Source: Parietaria judaica
Taxonomy: Eukaryota > Streptophyta > Magnoliopsida > Rosales > Urticaceae
Assembly (NCBI GenBank): GCA_954871525.1
Contig: OX940860.1
Coordinates: 53,246,724-53,310,723 of the forward strand
Direction of reading: 5' to 3'
Length of the DNA: 64,000 nt
The notes beneath the pieces are model-generated. The model saw nothing but the letters and a program-made list of their open reading frames with translations. It did no database searches and was not told the origin of the DNA. Of the stretch, positions 20,252 through 32,452 are shown piece after piece; the first letter of the stretch is position 1, and the number at the start of each line of letters is the position of its first letter. The position numbers and the translations under genes are program-made.

Positions 20252-21274
20252 ATGTCGAACCTTACGAAGCTCGAGTTCAATGCCTTAGACATTTCCGGCA
20301 AAAATTATTTGGCTTGGATTCTTGATGCCGAAATCCACCTCAATGCCATGGATCTTGTAGATATCATAAAAGAAGGCAATAGATCATCTGAACAAAACAA
20401 ATCAAAGGCCATGATATTCCTCCGTCATCATGTCCACGAGGGATTAAAAACTGAATATTTGACGGTTAAGGATCCCGCAATCCTGTGGAAGGATTTAAAA
20501 GAGAGGTACGACCACCAAAAAATGGTGCTACTTTCTAAAGCTCGCTTTGATTGGCTACACTTGCGTTTGCAAGATTTTAAAAGTGTATGCGAGTATATTC
20601 CACAATGTTTAAAATTACTTCTCAATTGAAATTGTGCTAGAGAAAATATCACCGATAAAGATATGTTGGAAAATACATTTTCCACATTTCATCCCTCGAA
20701 TATGCTCCTGCAGCAGCAATATTGTGAACGAGGGTTTACAAAATATTCTGAGCTAATTTCATGTCTACATGTTGCTGAACAAAACAATGAGCTCATAATG
20801 AAAAGTCACAACTCTCGCCCTACTGGGTCAGCTCCATTCCCTGAAGCGAATGCTGTAGCTGCATATGAGTTTGAGCCTAATCAGCAACATTTCCGTGGAC
20901 ATGGTCGTGGTCGCGGACATGGTTATGGACGTGGTCGCGGTCATCATAATCAACATCGGGCCAATTTCAAGAACAAATCGCACAACCACCTGAAGTGGAA
21001 AAATAATGATGCGAAGCCAAAAGAAAATACTTCATTCAAGAAGACCGGTAGTACTTGTCACAGATGTGGAGGAAAAGGCCATTGGGGTCGTAATTGTTGT
21101 ACTCCGAAACACCTTGTCGAGCTTGATCAAGCCTCACTTAAAGGAAAAGGTGTTGAGACAAACTTCACTAAACAAAATGATCCTATGGATCTTACCCATT
21201 TAGATGTTGGAGATTTCTTTGAAGATACCAATGGGGAATTTGACAAATTAATCACTGATGGAAAGATGGCTTGA
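20252..21274 (+). pseudogene. Copia Gag polyprotein N-terminal part
   Basis: ATG at 20252 opens MSNLTKLEFNALDISGKNYLAW, the usual start of UBN2-type copia Gag, then LWKDLKERYDHQK. A frameshift plus stop near 20600-20636 interrupts it (ITSQLKLC is in another frame). The frame recovers at 20663 through LENTFSTFH, FTKYSELISCLHVAEQNNELIMK, a Gly/Arg/His-rich stretch and the zinc knuckle CHRCGGKGHWGRNC (C-x2-C-x4-H-x4-C, about 21058-21100). It ends at TGA 21272-21274. Gag would package the element RNA; this copy is broken. Confidence 0.88.
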
Positions 21275-21469
21275 GAAGATGGTGTTTTTTATTTTGCCTG
21301 GAAATGTTTAAGCGTTTGATTTTGTTTAAGTATTTGAGTTTGTTTAAGTGTGTTTGAGTTTGTTTAAGTGTGTTTTTTTTATATGTTTTTGTATGTTTTG
21401 CGATCGTTTATCAATGAAATACTTAGAGTGTCATGTTTCTAATGAAATTTATTTTTCTTATGAAGAACT

Positions 21470-22385
21470 ATGGACGAAAATCTCTCTAATTATGTGAAAG
21501 GCAACGGGGAATCACTTTGCTTGGCAGATTGTGCGACAACACATACCATTTTGACAGATAAAAAATATTTTTCGCATCTCGTATTAGCTAAGGCTAAAGT
21601 GAACACAATATCTGGTGCATCGGATCTTATTGAAGGCTTCGGAAGAGCCAATGTAGTGTTACCGAATGGTACACAATTAATTATCAATAATGCAATGTTC
21701 TCAATCAGATAAAAAAGAAACCTGTTGAGTTTCAACGATATCCGCTAAAATGGTTATCACATCGAGACAACAAATGAAAATGACGTTGAATATTTGTATA
21801 TCACGTCTATAGTCTCGAGGAGGAAAGAAATTGTGGAAAAACTCCCATCATACAGTTCTGGATTATATTATACTTTTATTAATCCAGTTGAATCCAATAT
21901 GGTGATTAACTAAAAACCAATGGACCCATCAAATTGTATTATATAGCATGATCATTTAGGCCATCCGGGGTCCACAATGATGCGAAGAATCATAGAAAAT
22001 TCATATGGACATACCCTAAAAAGTAAAAATGTCCTTTTGTAAAAAGATTTCCCTTGTGTTGCTTGCTTTCGAGGAAAGCTGATAACAAGACCATCTCCAA
22101 TGAAAGTTGCGACTGAATGTCCAACATTTTTAAAACAAATTCACGGAGATATATGTGGACCTATTACCCCGTCGAGCGGGCCATTTCAGTATGGTACTTG
22201 TTGATGCATCGACACGCTGGTCGCATGTTTCTTTATTATCCATTGGCAATGTTGCATTTGCAAGACTCCTTGCTTAAATAATTCAATTAAGAGTACAATT
22301 TCCAGACCATGCGATAAAGAGTGTCCGTCTGGACAATGCCGGGGAATTTACATCGCAATCATTTAATGATTATTGTATGTCAATT
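21470..22385 (+). pseudogene. Copia protease and truncated integrase
   Basis: The protease part reads LADCATTHTILTDKKYF (active-site Asp kept in DCATTH), then NVVLPNGTQLIINNAMFSIR before a stop at 21710. Beyond it, across several stops, are recognisable integrase pieces: HLGHPGSTMMRRI (zinc-binding His), C-x2-C, then HGDICGPITPSSGPF (first catalytic Asp) and VRLDNAGEF (second Asp). The similarity ends at about 22385 before the catalytic Glu. RT and RNase H are missing. Confidence 0.82.
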
Positions 22386-23538
22386 CGAATAATTAAATTA
22401 TATTAATACTCTCTGAGCTCAATATCACACATTTAAATGTCATGGTGACACACCATCATTTAAATTCGTGACATGTGATTTAATTTCATAGTTTACCGAA
22501 ACGATCACAAACTTAGAAATTCTCTAAATCACAAACCGTACGTCGAAACGACTTGGTTCCAAAAGCAAAGTTTCTTAGAAAATCCAAATTCTACTTTCTT
22601 TTGTCAGTTAATTTTGGTTACCAAAATATGGTACTTTTGCCACGCTACTGATAAAACTATCTGATGTCTGTCACAGACTTCAGTTTTATGAGTCTTGCCA
22701 AATGATCTTAAAAAACATTTCAAATGTTTTTATCACGTACGGAGCTATCCTAGGGACCATGGACCCATATCACTTAAGCTCCAACGAACTGGTAGGGTGT
22801 TCGTCAAACCTCGGTGTTATTCCACTATAAACCCGAGGCTGCACTCTTTAGTGATACAGTATATATTATTCCCTTAATAACAGCAGGGTGTCCATTGATA
22901 CCATCAAATTCGGGTTATTGATCTCTCACTTGATGATCCACACATGAGTAGGCGGTTTCTACCGTTATGCCCCTCATTGCATTTTAATCATTGACTCAGT
23001 CAGTAATATTATGAGTAACCCACTTATGGTTTCGATTCATAAGTTGCGCACGGGTATCTCTCACTTCTCACCACCGACAATCAAGGGAATCATCATGACT
23101 CTGAAGAGAGCTGTGTGATGCCCATGTCTATGACCAAGCTACCCTTACTGCTGACTATCATGCTCCCAAAATAATAGTGTTGGGAACAACGGTAATATAT
23201 TGTGTTCTTTAATGGTTAAATCAAAGAACAATCAAGCCAACAGCTCGGACTCAAGATCACTCAGGACTTAGATCGAATATCCATTTGATCATCTACTAGT
23301 GACTCAACTCCAAGTTATCAGTGACGGTCTTATATGATAACTACCAGAGTTTAAGTAAGGTCCAGTCTAGTATGAAGACACTTCATACTTAATGCACTTC
23401 TAGTGAGTGTGACACACACAAAATCCAGAATAGGATTGTCACTTAGTCACATTAATGACCTTATACGATTAATGGGCTCCCACCCAGTTAATCAGGTCAC
23501 GGACATACGATTAATGGGCTCCCACCCAGAATAGGATT
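22386..23538. other. Unclassified non-coding sequence between copia relic and tandem array
   Basis: There are no real ORFs. A possible LTR-like start, tgttgggaacaacgg, occurs at 23180. The 24-base phrase beginning tacgattaatgggctc is present twice (about 23465 and 23507), and ccagaataggattg also twice (about 23422 and 23525), so local duplication has occurred next to the array. Probably transposon-derived; class not determined. Confidence 0.45.
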
Positions 23539-26500
23539 GGCTATTTTGCAAATAAAAACCATAAGTTTGGTAAAATACAATGTAAACATATAAATGTGGC
23601 TATTCATTATAATTTCTCATAAATATATTATTGGAAAAATGACAAATCATACCGTAACCCCTCGAGTAAATGCCTTAATCTTTTTATATGATTTTATGTT
23701 TAATTAAATATACAATAATTGAAAACGCCATATCATCTTAATTGGCTATTTTGTAAATAAAAACCATAAGTTTGGTAAAATACAATGTAAACGTATAAAT
23801 GTGGCTATTCATTATAATTTCTCATAAATATATTATTGGAAAAATGACAAATCATACCGTAACCCCTCGAGTAAATGCCTTAATCTTTTTATATAATTTT
23901 ATATTTAATTTTATAATATATACAATAATACAATATTATATTCATTATATTATGATTATTAATTCTACCTCACATTGACTCTGTTGTGATAATAATACAT
24001 AATTGCATCATTTATGAACTAAGGATCAAACATTCTATTTTACTCTACTAGAAACTATAATAAGATTATCATAATAAGCATCATCTTTATTCAACGACTT
24101 GTCATAATCTTTTACAAATGGATAAAAATATCTTGTTTAAGGACACACATGTCCAACAGCAAGGCCGGCCCTTGCAATAAGATAGCAAAGCCAACGCTTC
24201 AAGCCCTCGAGTAAATGCCTGAATCTTTTTATATAATTTTATATTTAATTAAATATACAATAATTGAAAAAGCCATATCATCTTAATTGGATATTTTGCA
24301 AATAAAAACCATAAGTTTGGTAAAATACAATGTAAACGTATAAATGTGGCTATTCATTATAATTACCCATAAATATATTAATGGAAAAATGACAAATCAT
24401 ACCGTAACCCCTCGAGTAAATGCCTTAATCTTTTTATATAATTTTATATTTAATTTTATAATATATGCAATAATACAATAATATATTCATTATATTATGA
24501 TTATTAATTCTACCTCACATTGACTCTGTTGTGATAGTAATACATAATTGCATCCTTTATGAACTAAGGATCAAACATTCTATTTTACTCTACCAGAAAC
24601 TATAATAAGATTATCATAATAAGCATCATCTTTATTCAACAACTTGTCATAATCTTTTACAAATGGATAAAAATATCTTGTTTAAGGACACACATGTCCA
24701 ACAACAAGGTCGGCCCTTGCAATAAGATAGCAAAGCCAACGCTTCAAGCCCTCGAGTAAATGCCTTAATCTTTTTATATAATTTTATATTTAATTAAATA
24801 TACAATAATTGAAAACGCCATATCATCTTAATTGGCTATTTTGCAAATAAAAACCTATAAGTTTGGTAAAATACAATGTAAACGTATAAATATGGCTATT
24901 CATTATAATTACCCATAAATATATTATTGGAAAAATGACAAATCATACCGTAACCCCTCGAGTAAATGCCTTAATCTTTTTATATAATTTTATATTTAAT
25001 TTTATAATATATACAATAATACAATAATATATTCATTATATTATGATTATTAATTCTACATCACATTGACTCTGTTGTGATTGTAATACATAATTGCATC
25101 CTTTATGAACTAAGGATCAAACATTCTATTTTACTCTACCAGAAACTATAATAAGATTATCATAATAATCATCATCTTTATTCAACAACTTGTCATAATC
25201 TTTTACAAATGGATAAAAATATCTTGTTTAAGGACACACATGTCCAACAACAAGGTCGGCCCTTGCAATAAGATAGCAAAGCCAACGCTTCAAGCCCTCG
25301 AGTAAATGCCTTCATCTTTTTATATAATTTTATATTTAATTAAATATACAATAATTGAAAACGCCATATCATCTTAATTGGCTATTTTGCAAATAAAAAC
25401 CTATAAGTTTGGTAAAATACAATGTAAACGTATAAATGTGGCTATTCATTATAATTTCTCATAAATATATTATTGGAAAAATGACAAATCATACCGTAAC
25501 CCCTCGAGTAAATGCCTTAATCTTTTTATATAATTTTATATTTAATTTTATAATATATACAATAATACAATAATATATTCATTATATTATGATTATTAAT
25601 TCTAACTCACATTGACTCTGTTGTGATAGTAATACATAATTGCATCGTTTATGAACTAAGGATCAAACATTCTATTTTACTCTACCAGAAACTATAATAA
25701 GATTATCATAATAAGCATCATCTTTATTCAACGACTTGTCATAATCTTTTACAAATGGATAAAAATATCTTGTTTAAGGACACACATGTCCAACAACAAG
25801 GTCGGCCCTTGCAATAAGATAGCAAAGCCAACGCTTCAAGCCCTCGAGTAAATGCCTTAATCTTTTTATATAATTTTATATTTAATTAAATATACAATAA
25901 TTGAAAACGCCATATCATCTTAATTGGCTATTTTGCAAATAAAAACCTATAAGTTTGGTAAAATACAATGTAAACGTATAAATATGGCTATTCATTATAA
26001 TTACCCATAAATATATTATTGGAAAAATGACAAATCATACCGTAACCCCTCGAGTAAATGCCTTAATCTTTTTATATAATTTTATATTTAATTTTATAAT
26101 ATATACAATAATACAATAATATATTCATTATATTATGATTATTAATTCTACATCACATTGACTCTGTTGTGATTGTAATACATAATTGCATCCTTTATGA
26201 ACTAAGGATCAAACATTCTATTTTACTCTACCAGAAACTATAATAAGATTATCATAATAATCATCATCTTTATTCAACAACTTGTCATAATCTTTTACAA
26301 ATGGATAAAAATATCTTGTTTAAGGACACACATGTCCAACAACAAGGTCGGCCCTTGCAATAAGATAGCAAAGCCAACGCTTCAAGCCCTCGAGTAAATG
26401 CCTTCATCTTTTTATATAATTTTATATTTAATTAAATATACAATAATTGAAAACGCCATATCATCTTAATTGGCTATTTTGCAAATAAAAACCTATAAGT

Positions 26501-26660
26501 TTGGTAAAATACAATGTAAACGTATAAATGTGGCTATTCATTATAATTTCTCATAAATATATTATTGGAAAAATGACTAATCATACCGTAACCCCTCGAG
26601 TAAATGCCTTAATCTTTTTATATAATTTTATATTTAATTAAATATACAATAATATATACC
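23539..26660. repeat. Tandem array of ~546-bp units
   Basis: The landmark ggctattttgcaaataaaaacc (or variant) recurs at about 23539, 23743, 24289, 24833, 25380, 25926 and 26472. This gives one shortened unit (204 bp), five units of 544-547 bp and a final partial unit. Each unit carries ccctcgagtaaatgcctt twice. Units starting 24833 and 25926 share 'attacccataaat' and 'cataataatcatc', while 25380 and 26472 share 'atttctcataaat', so the last four form two ~1093-bp dimers. The array is AT-rich and has no ORF. It ends in C11 and A-rich homopolymers (26661-26715). Confidence 0.93.
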
Positions 26661-26715
26661 CCCCCCCCCCAAAAAAAAAAAAAAACAAAAAAACAAAAAA
26701 ACCAAAAAAAAACAA

Positions 26716-27216
26716 TGTAGGAAATGTCTGAATCATGATTTAGGTCAATTGGGCTTTCCGAGTCCGACCAGAGTATATTACAGGTGACGGGCCCACTCAG
26801 GCCCGTAAATTAATTATGAGTGATTTAATTAATTATTAGAACTAATTAATAATGACTTAATGAGCTTAGTCCATTTTAATCGGTCAAAACTCACCAGGTC
26901 AATAAGCCATGTGGGCTATAAATATCACATTAAACTTATAATTGACCTAAGCTAATCCCTAGCCCTATAGAGAAAAACATGGAAGCCTTTAGTAGGCACC
27001 CCATCCGCACTATTTCTCCTCCTGGTGCTCCGTTCGGCTCGTTGTCCAATCGAGGAGAAATTGGCCAGAAAAACGTCAGTTGGTAAGCATAACAAAAGTC
27101 TGACAACATATCGAAATCGAACTATTTTGATTCTCGCATTTAATCTAAATCTTTTGTTCGATGATATCCCGTGATTTTTTCCTCGGAATTGAGAGAAAGT
27201 CATCGAAAACCCAACA
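26716..27216 (+). repeat. Solo LTR, copy 1
   Basis: It runs TGTAGGAAATGTCTGAATC to ...CCCAACA, with TATA ggctataaatatcac at about 26914. The flanks are aacaa before and aacac after (4 of 5 match). Homologous to 39075-39642. The minus-strand ORF across it is not a gene. Confidence 0.75.
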
Positions 27217-27582
27217 AACACGACAAACTCAGGATTAGCCATGCAAGCAATTATTAGCAATAAGCGAAGATATTTGAATAATTGGCTCTAATGGCCTTTG
27301 AATTTGGAATAATACTGCAATTTAACTCTTGGAATAAATTTTCTACATTATTGCCAACCATGGTAAGAATATACCATAAAAAAAAATGTACACAACACAC
27401 AACTCGGTATTTCTATCAATTGTTTACCAAATCGAATACGCTAAAATATAGATAATGACATCTATAAACAAGAATGCTTTAATAAATAAAATATAAGCTT
27501 CTCCTTAATTAATTCTAATGCATCTTTGACTCATAGCTTGAAATTTAGACTTCTTAATATATAATAGACAAAACCAAGCTTG

Positions 27583-27665
27583 TTTGGCATAGTGGTAACA
27601 CCACTACATACCTATTCATGAGGTCGCGGGTTCAAACCCTACGAGACTCTAAACCCTATGACACT
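27583..27665 (+). mobile_element. tRNA-derived SINE-like sequence
   Basis: A Pol III box A-like ttggcatagtggtaa and, 34 bp on, a box B gggttcaaaccct give the head of a tRNA-related SINE. It lacks the acceptor pairing of a real tRNA and sits before a TA microsatellite. No target duplication was found. Confidence 0.55.
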
Positions 27666-27713
27666 CTAAAGAGTACCCCTTTACATATATGTAAATTTGG
27701 CTAATAATATATA

Positions 27714-27756
<43 letters not shown>

Positions 27757-27759
<3 letters not shown>

Positions 27760-28720
27760 GAATTGGCTGCTCAACTCCCACAACCAAATTGGCTGGAGCA
27801 TTGCACATCATCACCATCCTCCGATCTGTTCTCACGGCTCAGATCTCTCAGAGATCGAACTCGAGTGTGTAAGTACTTGTGTGAGATGCTATCATAGGCG
27901 GAACCACCCACAAGAGCGGTGTGGTTCCAGCCACTCTAATATTTTTTAATTGATCACTTTTAGCACTAATTTTTTTAAAAATTACAAATAAACCCCTTGT
28001 GTTTGCACTAAAAATTTAAATCAGCCACCCCGAAGTCCAAATCCTAGTTCCGCTTATGGATGCTATGATTTGTGGTGTCGTTGATCGCATTCCATTCACA
28101 GCCAATGAGAGCAGAATCCAACTAGGTCAGATGAGATGAGAGAAATTCAAAATTATAAGATTTTGAATTAAATAGTTATCAATTAAAGTAATTATAAAAT
28201 TTATTCATAAATCAATTAATAAGAACAATATCGTAAGAAAAAAAAAATGTGACCCAGCCGTCACATCATCAAATTAACAATTTCGCAAAAAAATAATAAA
28301 TTTTTTTTTGACTAAAATGCAATCTCAACGTCTAACGTCTGCACATAATTATTACTATTACATATTTTTTCTATATTATATATTGTTATATACAACTTAC
28401 AAAGTCTTCCAAGTTTCTATGGTGTTTAGTTAGTGAACCAATGCATTCCTCATTATTTTCTTGATTTTTATTTCACAATCTCAGCTAAATTCATATAATT
28501 AAATAAATAAAATAAAAAATATTCTGCCCTTTTAATCAGTCCTAGTCTGTTGAGACATCGAACTACTTGTCGCATGCCGTATCACCGCCCCGCCTTCATG
28601 ACATAACGACCTCTCACATCTTTCATGCAAGCAAAAATGACAGTGTCGTTCCCGGTTCCCGATAGATTGCGATACAAGCCCATTCTTTCAAGGGGGCTAC
28701 GGTGATAGTCTGGAGTTTAT
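27757..28720. other. Intergenic / 3' flank of MRS2 gene
   Basis: Mostly AT-rich. 28540-28720 should include the 3' UTR of the MRS2 gene, which stops at 28721. I see no other gene. Confidence 0.5.
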
Positions 28721-30151
28721 TCAAGATCCGATAAGTCCTTTGTGCCGAGCATAAGAAATTATCGATAACAGAAGCAACGCACAAAACAATCCCGTCAGAA
28801 TTACCACCTACAAGAAAATAAGAATCATATTAAAATAACGATTCTATTCAAACATATACATATACATATATACATAAAGTTCTTTTAACCAACCCATTTA
28901 AAGATGTAGCCATGATCATCTTTCCATGTGTTAGGAATGTTCATTCCGAAAAACGCGGCCACCAAAGAGTACACCGATAAACAAACAGTTCCCGAGCACA
29001 GGAAAAGCTCAAGCTGCACCAGGATTGGATAGTATTGACTATTGAGTTATGCCTATGTGTCAATGGTGAATTTGAAGGATGAATCAAACAGAGATGTCGT
29101 GAAATCTCCGATAAAAAACGAATACCTGAATAAGCTGATTCCTGTGGTTGTCAAGCTGAAATGTCCAAGTAATTTTCATCAAACGACTAAATTCATAAAA
29201 ATAAAAAAGAGATATCTTGGTCGTTAAATATGTCTTGCTAAGAGGTAGCTAAGAGGGTCGCAGGTGAATGAACCCAACCCTGCGCCCGATCACTCGTATC
29301 GGAAACGGACTTCTGTTTCTAGAAGAAAAAAAAATTCCCGTACGGTGCAATAAATCGGTTTGACAATTAGAGATTATGCCGAAAAAGGGCCACCTTTCTT
29401 GTAGGTAGTAATTGGAATATTTTTAGAAATTTATAGATATAATAATTTTAGGATAAAAATTTACTGAGTTATTTATAAACTAAATTTAAAAGTAAAAATG
29501 GACAGTTTCTGTTTAAAATGAAGAAAATTTGAACCAGACTCCTGCTTAATTGGTTTCACCTGGATGTTGATGTAGTCCTCAGTGTCGTCAATGTACTCAC
29601 GTAGCTGCAGCACAAGAACGAACGTTATAATAAGCTTTACGCTATCAACAATATGTCATGTTTTGTTCGTAAACGACAAGAGTAAAATTAACACATTGGC
29701 TTACTGTGGCCAATTTGTTTAACGTCCCATCAATTTGCATAAAGTAGGCCTGCGAGAATTAAACGACAGCTCAGCTTCTTAAAAAGACTTTGAGCCGGTG
29801 TTTTGACGAGAGACATTCATGCTGCGAACCTCTAGAAGCATCTCGAGCTCCTCGACATCGTTCCCCACTCGGCTAATCCTTGTGCTTGCACGACTCATCG
29901 TTTTGGATATCTTCGAGACGATGGTGGGAGAGCCGACGAATGAATTAGGAGCACTGTGGCCGCTCTCAGGTGAAGAGACCACGGCCAACTTTCTGGATAG
30001 GTAGAGGTCTGCCATGTCATCATCGTCGTCGAGAAGTTGCTCAAGTTCTTCTCTCACCTGAAAATCCAACAAGAATTCCATTGCAATGGATCTTTAGTAG
30101 AACTATTTCGTTATCGTTGTCATATATATAATGTATCTCTTTTTCTCCCTC

Positions 30152-30184
<33 letters not shown>

Positions 30185-32452
30185 ATGTATTTTTATTTTT
30201 TTGAAATATGGTAGTTTAAAACGTGTAGAAGTTAATACACCGAACATATCTTATTTTTCAGTAGTTAATTTGAAACATAAACCCATCTATACTTATCAAA
30301 TAATTTTTGTAAGCCATAATTATTCTTCAAATTCATAATTCTCCAAGATGCTTTTGTGTTTTGATAGGATCCAATCACAATTCCGAACACAAGAAATCGG
30401 CCAACGGTAATTCATCGAGATGATAAATCCATTTTAAACTTTATTGAAATAATCAACCAAGAACACAAACGACCTCTCCCCCGAGAGCATGGCCGAAACG
30501 CTGTCTGGATACAAAGGGAAGATAAATCAAACAAAGCATAATTACTCAGACGGCTAGGTGGTGGTGGCTTTATGATGACACGAAACTCTAGGAACAAAAC
30601 TCAATGAAAAGACTAAAATATCCTAATGACTATGACCTAAAAGCCCCTAATGACATAAATAAATGAAAACGACATAACGGACTCCAATAAAAGACTCAAA
30701 AGACCTTATACCCTCGTCCGACCCACAAAACCATCATTCTCTTTCTCATCTAATTTTATTCAAGACTTGTTACGAAACTTTAGAAGAAGAAAAAAAGTAC
30801 TTATTCAAGGATTCAAAGAAGATTCCAGATTCGTGGTTGCTAGGATAGCCTAGTGGTAATTCCACACCACTTCCAAAGTGGAGGTTGTGGGTTCGATCTC
30901 CATTGAAGCAAAGTTGTCTTCAAAAAAAAAAAAAGATTCCAGATTCCTTAAAGATTTAGATTCTGTTACGCATACCTTTTGGACACGGTTTGTCAGCCTT
31001 GTCATCGCGCTCTTCAGTTTACGCACTCGATCTAAATTACGGCTGCTAATCTGTGTGCAGCTACAACTTCCACATTAGCAAGCTTGAAAGCAAGATGCTA
31101 CTTTTTAATTTACGAATCATGGAAAAAATAAATATCCGAATTGCAATGAACGAAGCCACAAACCTTAGCCGTCAGCTCATCCAAAGCTGGATAAGCGGCG
31201 GTCTCCAATTCTCTCGTCCGAGCATCGAGAAAGCTACAAATAGCTTCCAAAGCAACTTCCAGAGCCCGGAATTCAAATGGGAACTCTTAATTTATTCACA
31301 AAACATAAACCGTTACATTATCGTGTAAACTTGTGGCACAAATCACATTTAGAGTGAACTTGGTTTCACAGTACCGATTTGTTCGTCGGATTCTGTATCT
31401 TCCCGAATCACCCCTCCCGGATTCTCTTCCTCTTCTTCTTCTGGTGCTTGACCTTTCGAACTTGCAGTTGTTAACGGTAACCTTCGCTGAAACTCTTGTA
31501 CGATAGGCCATATATTGTCATCCTCTGGATCTCTGAGCAACACCTATGCCACACAATAACCATATTTTCTTAACCTTTGCTTCAATTTCAGTCGCAAATA
31601 CAAATGACTGCGTGCCGGGGTAAGAATTCTTCAATTATCCAAGAATTCTATACATGTAAAATGATCAAGAATAAATTTAAAAAAAAAAACAGACTTTTCA
31701 GAAATCAAAATAAGGACCGGGGACTGAGATCTGGAAAAACCGGGACTGGGAAGAAAGAAAAAAAAAGGGAAGCCCGTAAAACCGGTACCTAGTTCTGATT
31801 TCACCCCTACATATTTTTTATTTCCAATTCTAACCTTTTAAACCTTTATAACCACCCTTATGATATCTATCTATCAAGAAATTCATGACAACAGTATTCT
31901 TTGAGTAACCATAATTAATTACAATCAAATCATTAAGTTTGACACAATATTATAATCACACACACTTCTATTTAATTATATATATTCGAACCCAATTATG
32001 TGATTAAAATACCAAAATGATCCAAAATCCTTCGTACTTTCATGAGATTCGACCCTCCAACTCAAGAACAAATAAACTAGTGAACAAACAGATTCTGCCC
32101 ACAACGGAAAATGACCAAACTAACCTCATCCGCTGTGACGATCGCTTTGATGTGCTGCAAAAAACAACAACAAAGAGTCACAAAAATCATATATATAATG
32201 ATAAAAAAAAAAGAAAAAGGAATTGCTCGAAGAGACCTCCAAATTGAGAACGATGACTCTTTCTCTGCCCAAGATGGTGGAAGGGTAAGACAAGAGTGGA
32301 TCGAGGATCCGAAGATCCCTGGCGTTGATGCGCAGCCGGCGCATGATAGCGTGCTTGTCCACGTCCAAGAGGGTCCCTACGCCGCTCTGGTCGAGCAGAA
32401 TCCAGCTGCGCGAAGCGGAAGCTTTCTTCATCGCGGAAGCTTGGTCGCCCAT
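28721..32452 (-). CDS. MRS2: MRS2/CorA-type magnesium transporter, 11 exons, frameshift in exon 10
   Basis: Exons (minus strand, 1 to 11): 32237-32452, 32125-32154, 31375-31543, 31164-31285, 30976-31050, 29830-30057, 29705-29749, 29560-29604, 29126-29155, 28894-29014, 28721-28807. All introns are GT-AG and phases agree. The product (~388 residues) starts [21 protein letters not shown] and has [29 protein letters not shown], the cytosolic [24 protein letters not shown] helix, [38 protein letters not shown], then two membrane segments with the GMN pore motif between them ([10 protein letters not shown]) and the final [10 protein letters not shown]. These proteins form pentameric Mg2+ channels in plant membranes. 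N-terminal wording is nearest the MRS2-1/5/10 group (inference). Oddity: exon 10 is 121 bp between phase-0 junctions, one T too many at 28978-28981, ahead of GMN. Intron 5 holds a SINE and a dispersed repeat. Confidence 0.92.
30157..30184. repeat. (CTAT)n microsatellite in MRS2 intron 5
   Basis: Seven ctat units in an otherwise AT-rich intron. Confidence 0.9.
30358..30760. repeat. Dispersed repeat in MRS2 intron 5
   Basis: It starts tttgataggatccaatcac and matches, with much divergence, 48016-48395 in intron 3 of the NPF gene (same orientation on the plus strand). Shared blocks include gataggatccaa, cggccarc and cccctaa-agcataaa-like text. It is probably a fragment of a retrotransposon non-coding region. 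No ORF supports a class. Confidence 0.55.
30833..30932 (+). mobile_element. tRNA-derived SINE in MRS2 intron 5
   Basis: A 100-bp insertion has box A-like tagcctagtggtaattcc, box B gggttcgatctcc and an A-rich tail (30922-30934). The same 14-bp sequence, aagattccagattc, flanks it at 30819-30832 and 30933-30946, the signature of target-primed integration. It lies antisense to the host gene. Confidence 0.88.

Noticed and set aside
23539..26660. CRISPR-like array
   Set aside because: Repeat units are ~546 bp in direct tandem without spacers, in a plant genome.
26952..27260. 102-codon minus-strand ORF
   Set aside because: Falls inside the solo LTR at 26716-27216 and is not kept in the related LTR at 39075.
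27583..27660. Possible tRNA gene
   Set aside because: Box A and B are present but the acceptor, D and T arms do not pair as a tRNA; better explained as a SINE head.
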